DNA of 64,000 nt from Paenibacillus ginsengihumi DSM 21568 (GTDB lineage: Bacteria > Bacillota > Bacilli > Paenibacillales > NBRC-103111): NCBI RefSeq assembly GCF_000380965.1, contig NZ_KB905560.1:462-64461 (forward strand). Reading direction: 5' to 3'. The position numbers were made by a program, and so were the translations under genes. Within the stretch, counting starts at the first letter, position 1. Each line of letters starts with the position of its first letter. The notes under the pieces are model-generated. The model saw nothing but the letters and a program-made list of their open reading frames with translations. It was not told where the DNA came from and did no database searches. Below, one piece after another: positions 58,507-64,000 of this stretch.

Positions 58507-59772
58507 TTGGCAGCGGACAAAATCAACATTGCGATTGCCGGCATCGGCGGCTTCGGCCGCGTTCATGTACGATGGGTTCAAAGCTTATGCGAGCGGGGAC
58601 TCGCCTCGTGCGTCGCGTTCTGCGAAACGAATCCGGATCGCAGCAGGGATCTGGCAGGGCGGCTTATGGCGGCCGGAGCGGCGCATTACGACGATTATTC
58701 CAGGATGCTCCGCGAACGGACAAATATCGATCTCGTTGTCATCTCCACGCCGATTCATCTGCATAAGCCGATGTGCATCGAGGCGCTGAGGAGCGGCTGT
58801 CATGTGCTGCTGGAGAAGCCGCCTGCCGTCACGGTTCAGGATATCGCCGAAATGCTCGCTGCACAGCGGTCTACCGGCCTGACTGTGCAGGTCAACTTCC
58901 AGAATACGAGCGGGCAGGCGTTCCGCCTGATGCTTCAGAAGCTGAGAGAACAGGCTATCGGGAAAGTGCGAAGCGTGACGGGCATCGGTAAATGGAAGCG
59001 GCTTCAGGCCTACTACGAACGCACGCCGTGGGCGGGCCGGCTAACTCACGACGGCCGGCTCGTGCTGGACGGCACGCTGTCGAACCCGTTTTCCCATTTG
59101 CTGAACAACTGCCTGATCGCCGCGTTTGCCGGAGAGGAAGAGACGTCGCTTCCTACCCGCGTTCAAGCCGAACTGTATCACGCGTACGATATCGAAGGGG
59201 ACGATACGTCCTGCGTTCGGATCGATACGCCGCACGGAGTATCGATCCGCTTTTACTCCACGCTTTGCCATGGCGAATCGACAGAGCCGGTCATTCGCGT
59301 GGAAGCGGAGCGGGGCGAGATGGTGTGGGGGTATCGCAATCGGCTGACGATCACGGAGGCGGATGGGAGACAGACGGATTATACGTTCGGCGAGGAGCAG
59401 GGCGTAGAGGCGATGTACTTGAACTGCTTCGCAGCGATTCGCGAGCGGAGGACGGAGCTGTTCAGCCCGCTATCGTCGACGTACCGTTTTGTCGCATCCT
59501 TGAACGCGGCGCTGGAGTCGTCCGGGCCGCCCCGGGCGATCCCGTTCGAATATATCCGCCGGCAGCGGGAGCAGCAGTCGGAGCTCCGAACGATCGACAA
59601 CATCTCCGCCGCAATCGACGAGGCTGCGCTGTCCGGGAAGCTGTTCTCCGAGCTGCCGGCACCGTGGGCAGCGCCTTCCCGTCCGTTCGATCTGCACGGC
59701 TACGAACGGTTTCAGCCGGCATGGCTGGCGGGATCAGGCGGAATCGGGAACAACGCAGGGGCAATGCGCTAA
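58507..59772 (+). CDS. Gfo/Idh/MocA-family oxidoreductase
   Basis: This 421-residue protein has the Rossmann start INIAIAGIGGFGRVHVRW, the EKP motif in HVLLEKPPAVTVQDI, and a C-terminal substrate domain. It is the third member of this superfamily in the window and differs from the other two. The start is TTG 58507 with GGAGG at 58494-58498, 8 bases away; the frame is open upstream to 58405 but has no other site. It stands alone between the exporter and the iron locus, so its substrate is unknown. Confidence 0.87.
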   Translation: MAADKINIAIAGIGGFGRVHVRWVQSLCERGLASCVAFCETNPDRSRDLAGRLMAAGAAHYDDYSRMLRERTNIDLVVISTPIHLHKPMCIEALRSGCHVLLEKPPAVTVQDIAEMLAAQRSTGLTVQVNFQNTSGQAFRLMLQKLREQAIGKVRSVTGIGKWKRLQAYYERTPWAGRLTHDGRLVLDGTLSNPFSHLLNNCLIAAFAGEEETSLPTRVQAELYHAYDIEGDDTSCVRIDTPHGVSIRFYSTLCHGESTEPVIRVEAERGEMVWGYRNRLTITEADGRQTDYTFGEEQGVEAMYLNCFAAIRERRTELFSPLSSTYRFVASLNAALESSGPPRAIPFEYIRRQREQQSELRTIDNISAAIDEAALSGKLFSELPAPWAAPSRPFDLHGYERFQPAWLAGSGGIGNNAGAMR

Positions 59773-59844
59773 CGCCGTCCATTCTCCGCATGGAGTGCGC
59801 GCAATATCAGAGTCGATTAAATTCTTTACAAAACTAAAGCGCGA

Positions 59845-59876
59845 GGGTACCCTTTTCTATGAGGGTGCCCTTTTAT
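59845..59876 (+). terminator. Rho-independent terminator after the dehydrogenase
   Basis: GGGTACCCT at 59845-59853 pairs with AGGGTGCCC at 59862-59870 (one G-T pair) around an 8-base loop, followed by TTTTATATAG. Confidence 0.8.
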
Positions 59877-59909
59877 ATAGAAAAGCTTCCGCGGGAATGC
59901 TCATCAAAA

Positions 59910-60146
59910 GAGAAGGCCGGCCGATGCGGCGGAATCCGTTCGCTGTAGGCGTCCAGCGCGAAATAGGGGCTGGTTCCCGTGTCCTAGGCCGTGCCCCGTG
60001 CCCCGTGCCACGCGCCCCGTGCTCCGTGCTCCGGCTGAGGCTCGGGCCGCAACCTGTGCTTTAAGCCCGTGCCCCAAGCCCATGCCTTGCGCGGCACCAT
60101 CCGAAGGGTGAAAATGGGCTGCGCACCTCGGGTTATTTTTAAGAGA
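59910..60146. repeat. Diverged family A fragments and GC-rich CCGTGCC repeats
   Basis: 59910-59962 resembles a decayed family A unit (GGCCGGCCGATGCGGCGG followed by GTAGGCGTCCAGC); a related fragment precedes family B copy 1 at about 30068-30103. From about 59992 to 60040 the sequence is a degenerate run of CCGTGCC/CCGTGCT words. 60079-60146 matches the 75-bp unit of the 1-236 array (GGCACCATCCGAAGGGTG, then GGGTTATTTTTAAGAGAG) and abuts family B copy 2. Confidence 0.6.
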
Positions 60147-60366
60147 GCCAGCAAATGTTGTATTTTGTACAACAAAAACGGGGAAATAACCCGCACTCGC
60201 GGCTCAATGTTGTAAAAAGTGCAACATTTCGGGCGATGTTTCTCGGTTTGAAGCCGATCTCGCCCAAATTGTTGCACAAAATACAACACTCCCCTTCCTC
60301 TGGTGCGAAGAGACCGGAAAATGTTGCATTTTTTGCAGGATTTGTCGCCTCAATGTGTCCGGGGAG
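60147..60366 (+). repeat. Family B element, copy 2: four 19-bp dyads
   Basis: Dyads TGTTGTATTTTGTACAACA (60156), TGTTGTAAAAAGTGCAACA (60208), TGTTGCACAAAATACAACA (60270) and TGTTGCATTTTTTGCAGGA (60322) have the same 52/62/52 spacing as copy 1 at 30104. Only the flanking and inter-dyad sequence has drifted. It is followed by one CTAACGCGG unit, a GAGTATCCCTGTCGCAGT block, and a decayed family A unit (60482-60545), which ends about 45 bases before the AraC gene. Confidence 0.85.
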
Positions 60367-60590
60367 GACGTACAACCTGATGAACGGGGAGCGGATCGCC
60401 TTATGTGCCGGGAAGGAAGCGCGCTAACGCGGAATTTGGGGGCTGTCGGCGGAGTATCCCTGTCGCAGTCCGACGAATCCGTCGGCGAATTTTCAGTGCC
60501 GAGGGCGATGTCCGATGATGAAGAAATCGCTTGTCACAGGCAGCAAATGAATCACGATCATGATTATGCAATAGAAAGGCGCAACCGACG

Positions 60591-62294
60591 ATGACGATGG
60601 AATCGACGCAGCATGAACGGAACGAAATGCCGCAGTATGAGCGGCACGAATCGACGCAGCATGAACGGAACGAATTGCCGCAGGCTGCCCGGGGGCCATT
60701 GACGGCGAAGCTGTGGAATATTGAAATCGCCGCTTGGAGCGGGGGCGCTCAACCGGTTCAGCAGCTGACGACGTCGCATGTCCTCATTGTTCCGCTGACT
60801 GGCGAAGGAACTCTGGAATTGGGAGAGCGGCGGCGCCGTCTATACCCGGATACGGCTTACCTATGCCTGCCGGAGAGCACCTTCGCAATCGCTGCAGGAG
60901 CAGTGTCCGGGCTTTCCGTCGCCATCGTCCGTTTCGGGTTGTTTCGGGCCTGCGACTGCGACCGCGACCGCGGCAGCGGCCAGCTGGCGGCTGCCGTCGG
61001 CGACGACCTGCTGCCGGAGGGGGCGTATCCGCTCGCCCCGGCGGGCAGGCTAGCCCAGAGGTGCCGCAGCTTGCATGAGCTGTGGTGCAGCGGCGATGCG
61101 CTGAAGCGTTGGCGGGCCGAGCTCGATTTTCAGAATTGGCTGTACGAAATGGCTATGCGGCGCGGCGGCCGTTGCAAGGACGATACGCGGGCGGCGCTCG
61201 AAAGAGCGAAAATATACATTGAAGAACATTTCAGCGAAGAGCTGACGATCGACCGGCTGGCGGAAATCGCCGGACTGAGCGCGAAATATTTTGTCGACAT
61301 ATTTAAAAAAACGTACGGCGTCAGCGCCCACGATTATTTGACGCAAATCCGCATCGATCAGGCGAAGCGGCTTATGCTGCGCGGAGATCTGCTGCTGCGC
61401 GACGTCGCTCACGAGGTCGGTTACGACGACGAATATTATTTCAGCCGCAGGTTCAAGAAGACGGTCGGCATAGCGCCGTCGGCGTTCGTAAAGAAAAGGA
61501 AGCGGAAAATTGCGGCCTACGGTCCGACATCGCTGCTCGGCTACTTGCTGCCGCTGCATATCGTCCCGTATGCGGCGCCGCTTCATCCGAAATGGTCACG
61601 CTATTATCTCGATGCCGTCGGAGCGGAAATTCCCGTTCATCTGGACGGATTTCGGCAAAATTATCGCTGGGCGGACAATTTGGACAAGCTGGCATCGGCC
61701 AGGCCGGAGCTCATTATTTGCCCGGCCGGATTGGATGCGCGGGAGATCAGCCGGCTGAAGGAAATTGCCGACGTATTCGAGCTGCCGGAAGAGCGGCTGG
61801 GCTGGCGGCGGCAGCTGCTCGACCTCGCGGCGCTGCTTGATGTACAGGCGGAGGCGGAGGGGTGGATCGCGGCGTGCGAGCGCCGGGCGTCCGAGATCCG
61901 CGAGCGTATCGCATGGCCCTGCAGCGAAACCGTGCTTGCCGCGCGGCTGCACAAGTCGCAGCTGTTTGCCGGCTGCGGCAGAGGGATGGCCGAAGTGCTG
62001 CATGACCTGCTCGGTTTTCTTTCGCCCTATCCGGAAGCGCAGGAGCCGTACAGCTTTCCCATCACGCCCGAGCAGCTGGACGCCGCGGGCGCCGGCCGGG
62101 TCCTGCTGACCGTCTGCCAGGAATCGGAGACGCTGGCAAGCTGGCAACGGCTGCGCCAATCCCCGCAATGGCTGTCGCTGAAGGTAGTGCGGGACGACAG
62201 GGTGATCCTGGTCGCCTCGGAGCCGTGGCGGGAATATTCACCGGTCGCAATCGATCGGATGCTGGAGGATGCCCGGCGCATCTTTTCCGGATAA
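60591..62294 (+). CDS. AraC-family regulator fused to siderophore-binding-like domain (Btr-like)
   Basis: This 567-residue protein has an N-terminal cupin-like part (about 40-130), two AraC helix-turn-helix motifs (about 195-300, LTIDRLAEIAGLSAKYFVDI and LLRDVAHEVGYDDEYYFSRR), and a C-terminal half resembling FeuA/FhuD periplasmic binding proteins (about 305-565). The layout matches B. subtilis Btr, which activates siderophore uptake when ferric siderophore is bound. Residues 4-35 are two copies of a 16-residue unit starting ESTQHERNE, from a 48-bp duplication. The start at ATG 60591 has a weak ribosome site; ATG 60597 is an alternative. It precedes a Fur-boxed siderophore lipoprotein gene. 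Confidence 0.85.
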   Translation: MTMESTQHERNEMPQYERHESTQHERNELPQAARGPLTAKLWNIEIAAWSGGAQPVQQLTTSHVLIVPLTGEGTLELGERRRRLYPDTAYLCLPESTFAIAAGAVSGLSVAIVRFGLFRACDCDRDRGSGQLAAAVGDDLLPEGAYPLAPAGRLAQRCRSLHELWCSGDALKRWRAELDFQNWLYEMAMRRGGRCKDDTRAALERAKIYIEEHFSEELTIDRLAEIAGLSAKYFVDIFKKTYGVSAHDYLTQIRIDQAKRLMLRGDLLLRDVAHEVGYDDEYYFSRRFKKTVGIAPSAFVKKRKRKIAAYGPTSLLGYLLPLHIVPYAAPLHPKWSRYYLDAVGAEIPVHLDGFRQNYRWADNLDKLASARPELIICPAGLDAREISRLKEIADVFELPEERLGWRRQLLDLAALLDVQAEAEGWIAACERRASEIRERIAWPCSETVLAARLHKSQLFAGCGRGMAEVLHDLLGFLSPYPEAQEPYSFPITPEQLDAAGAGRVLLTVCQESETLASWQRLRQSPQWLSLKVVRDDRVILVASEPWREYSPVAIDRMLEDARRIFSG

Positions 62295-62352
62295 TATCCA
62301 TCTCCCATCCGGAAAAAGTCCATGGCCGCAGTCAACAGAGCTCCCTATAATC

Positions 62353-62371
62353 AATAATGAGAATCATTATC
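62353..62371 (+). promoter_or_regulatory. Fur box
   Basis: AATAATGAGAATCATTATC matches 17 of 19 positions of the Fur consensus GATAATGATAATCATTATC. It lies 45 bases before the siderophore-binding lipoprotein start codon, so that gene should be repressed when iron is plentiful. Confidence 0.88.
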
Positions 62372-62416
62372 ACTATAGTTTTTGGCTACGTTGCCGAAAG
62401 GAGCTCTAGAAAGACA

Positions 62417-63400
62417 ATGAAAAAAACGATGCTGCGTTTGGGGTTAACGATCGCGCTTGCCGGGGCGCTTACGGCTTGCGGGGCTGCCAATCCCGGCAAT
62501 TCCCCGGCGAGTTCCAGGGGAGGCAATGATGCTCCGCCCGCGACCAGCGAGGAGGCAAAGACGAGAACGGTCTCCTATTTGGGGAAGGAATACGAGCTTC
62601 CGGCCAAGACGGAGCGGATCGTCATTGCGGGAGCCGTGGAGGCGATGGAGGATTCGATCGTGCTCGGGATCAAGCCTGTCGGAGCGATCTCGTACTCCGG
62701 TAAATTCCCGCCGCTGTTCGCTTCCATTACGGAGAATGCCGAGCCGATCGGGGAGAAGACCGAGCCGAGCGTCGAGAAGATTTTGTCGCTGCAGCCGGAT
62801 GTCATTATCGGCTCGACGAAATTCAAGCCTGAAGTGATGGAGAAGCTGAGCAAGATCGCTCCGACCATCCCGTATTCTCATATTGCGACAGACTGGGAGA
62901 GCAATTTGAAGCTGCTGGGCGAACTGAGCGGCAAACAGCAGCAGGCCGAACAAGCCATTGCGCAATACAAGGCGGATTTGGAGACAGCCAAGACGAAGCT
63001 GGGCGGCAAGCAAAAGGACAAGAAGGTGCTGGCGGTGCGCATCCGTTCCGGTCAAATCTACATTTACCCCGAATCCGTCTTCTTCAACCCGGTGCTGTAC
63101 CAGGATCTAGGGTTCGCGGTGCCTGACGAGGTGAAAGGAGCCAAAGCGCAGGAGCTGTTGTCGGCAGAGAGGTTCGCGGAGATGAATCCGGATTATTTGT
63201 TCGTTCAGTTCTCGGCGGACGAGAACAAGGATAAGCCGGAGGCGCTGAAGGAGATGCTGAACCATCCGGTTCTGAAAAACGTGAATGCGTTCAAGAACGG
63301 AGCGGTATATGACAATGTCGTCGATCCGCTCGCTCAAGGCGGGACGGCTTACAGCAAAATCGAGTTTCTGAAAGCCGTAGTCGATAAATTGGCCGAGTAG
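62417..63400 (+). CDS. Ferric siderophore ABC transporter substrate-binding lipoprotein
   Basis: This 327-residue lipoprotein has lipobox LTAC (Cys about 21), a low-complexity Ser/Gly/Ala linker, and a FecB/FeuA-type fold with VSYLGKEYELPAKTERIVIA, a long helix region near the middle (KQQQAEQAIAQYKADLETAK) and FAEMNPDYLFVQFSADENKD. It binds ferric siderophore outside the cell and would feed permeases not encoded in this window. AAAGGAG lies 13 bases before ATG 62417. The Fur box and the Btr-like regulator upstream support iron-regulated expression. Confidence 0.92.
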   Translation: MKKTMLRLGLTIALAGALTACGAANPGNSPASSRGGNDAPPATSEEAKTRTVSYLGKEYELPAKTERIVIAGAVEAMEDSIVLGIKPVGAISYSGKFPPLFASITENAEPIGEKTEPSVEKILSLQPDVIIGSTKFKPEVMEKLSKIAPTIPYSHIATDWESNLKLLGELSGKQQQAEQAIAQYKADLETAKTKLGGKQKDKKVLAVRIRSGQIYIYPESVFFNPVLYQDLGFAVPDEVKGAKAQELLSAERFAEMNPDYLFVQFSADENKDKPEALKEMLNHPVLKNVNAFKNGAVYDNVVDPLAQGGTAYSKIEFLKAVVDKLAE

Positions 63401-63519
63401 CCGATCCTTTTTTAAATTGAACGGAACAGTATGGAAATAAGATAACGAGGGTCTGCACGATTGATTTGCCGAATGCCCATTGTGAATGGCGCAAGGACGA
63501 GAGGAGACTTCATAACCCG

Positions 63520-64000
63520 ATGAACAAGCTGCAGCGAATCCATGCGGGAGGACGGGAGCTCGCCGTCTTCCTGCCCCCGTCCTATTCCGCGCAGGAACGG
63601 CGTTATCCGGTCGCCTACGTGCAGGACGGCGGCCAGCTGATTGCCCCATGCGTCAACTACCTGGAGCACCTTATGATACAGGGCATGCTGCCGGAAGTGA
63701 TCCTGGTCGGCATCGAGCCTCGCAACAGGCTGGAGGAATATACGCCATGGCCGGCGGAGCCGCTGGGCAGCGGCAAGCCGGCCTTTGCCGGTCATGGGCG
63801 GGCCTATGTCGACGACATCGCGGATACGCTCAAGCCGCTGATTGACGAGCGGTACCGCACGATGCCGGAAGCGGAGCACACCGCCATGATCGGCGGCTCG
63901 CTCGGCGGGCTGATCTCGCTGTTCGCCGGCTACTGGCGGGCCGGAACGTTCGGCCGTATCGGACTGCTGTCCGCTTCCTTCTGGTTCGAGGGTGCGATGG
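63520..64000 (+). CDS. Alpha/beta-hydrolase esterase, partial (siderophore esterase-like)
   Basis: The frame from ATG 63520 is open to the window edge (160 codons seen). It has the esterase-D/Fes-like pattern: VFLPPSYSAQERRYPVAYVQ, EVILVGIEPRNRLEEYTPWP and the nucleophile elbow GGSLGGLISLFAGY. Members release iron from siderophores by ester hydrolysis, which fits its place after the siderophore-binding lipoprotein. GAGGAGA lies about 12 bases upstream. The 3' end is outside the window. Confidence 0.82.
   Translation, partial: MNKLQRIHAGGRELAVFLPPSYSAQERRYPVAYVQDGGQLIAPCVNYLEHLMIQGMLPEVILVGIEPRNRLEEYTPWPAEPLGSGKPAFAGHGRAYVDDIADTLKPLIDERYRTMPEAEHTAMIGGSLGGLISLFAGYWRAGTFGRIGLLSASFWFEGAM

Overview
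The window looks like chromosome of a high-GC, spore-forming Firmicute of the Paenibacillaceae (Paenibacillus, Cohnella or a close relative). The clues are the strong AGGAGG ribosome sites with many TTG/GTG starts, the SLH-anchored surface proteins and lipoproteins, a YIP1/NHL protein plus DUF5696 protein next to sugar ABC permeases, and the general wealth of glycoside hydrolases. I see no rRNA, tRNA, insertion sequence or CRISPR array. Almost everything is on the + strand; the one convincing minus-strand gene is a SIMPL-domain protein at 53080-53754.

Region 1 (267-29934) is a long glycan-utilisation locus. Five large intracellular-type glycan enzymes (GH2, a six-hairpin-like protein of unclear family, LacZ-type GH2, GH42, GH106-like) overlap or nearly touch. 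They are followed by an NHL-YIP1 membrane protein, a DUF5696 protein and two sugar ABC permeases. Then come eight surface proteins: three paralogous solute-binding lipoproteins interleaved with five proteins that share one ~200-residue domain, probably ThuA/class I GATase-like. That domain is carried on plain lipoproteins, on a Pro-rich repeat stalk, and on an SLH wall anchor. This interleaved set is the best candidate here for an undescribed system.

Region 2 (30981-40496) holds a HlyD-like adaptor lipoprotein and a MacB/FtsX-type permease without an ATPase, a GH127-like enzyme with the family's Glu-Cys-Cys-Cys metal site, and a 1195-residue surface protein whose N-terminal SLH-like module is split by a 27-bp coding minisatellite. 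Region 3 (40818-49976) is a compact catabolic operon: two Gfo/Idh/MocA dehydrogenases, an alpha/beta hydrolase, a racemase-like protein, a RuBisCO-like protein, a four-carbon acid sugar kinase (DUF1537) and a solute-binding-like protein without signal peptide. RuBisCO-like protein plus DUF1537 kinase suggests catabolism of a branched or acid sugar such as apiose/apionate. With the GH2, GH42, GH106-like, GH127-like and DUF5060-type enzymes this fits a pectin side-chain (RG-II-like) substrate; that is inference.

Region 4 (50387-59772) has an unknown conserved protein, a DUF5060-type glycosidase with a promoter and CcpA-type operator, a decayed nucleoside-hydrolase relic, the SIMPL gene, an ABC exporter pair whose second half has lost its first membrane helix and is frameshifted, and a further dehydrogenase. 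Region 5 (60591-64000) is an iron/siderophore module: AraC regulator fused to a siderophore-binding-like domain, Fur box, ferric-siderophore lipoprotein, and an esterase running off the window edge.

The intergenic spaces carry at least three dispersed repeat families (A, B and C below). Family B has four 19-bp dyads with conserved 52/62/52 spacing in two copies 30 kb apart, and family C occurs as two inverted copies 23 kb apart.
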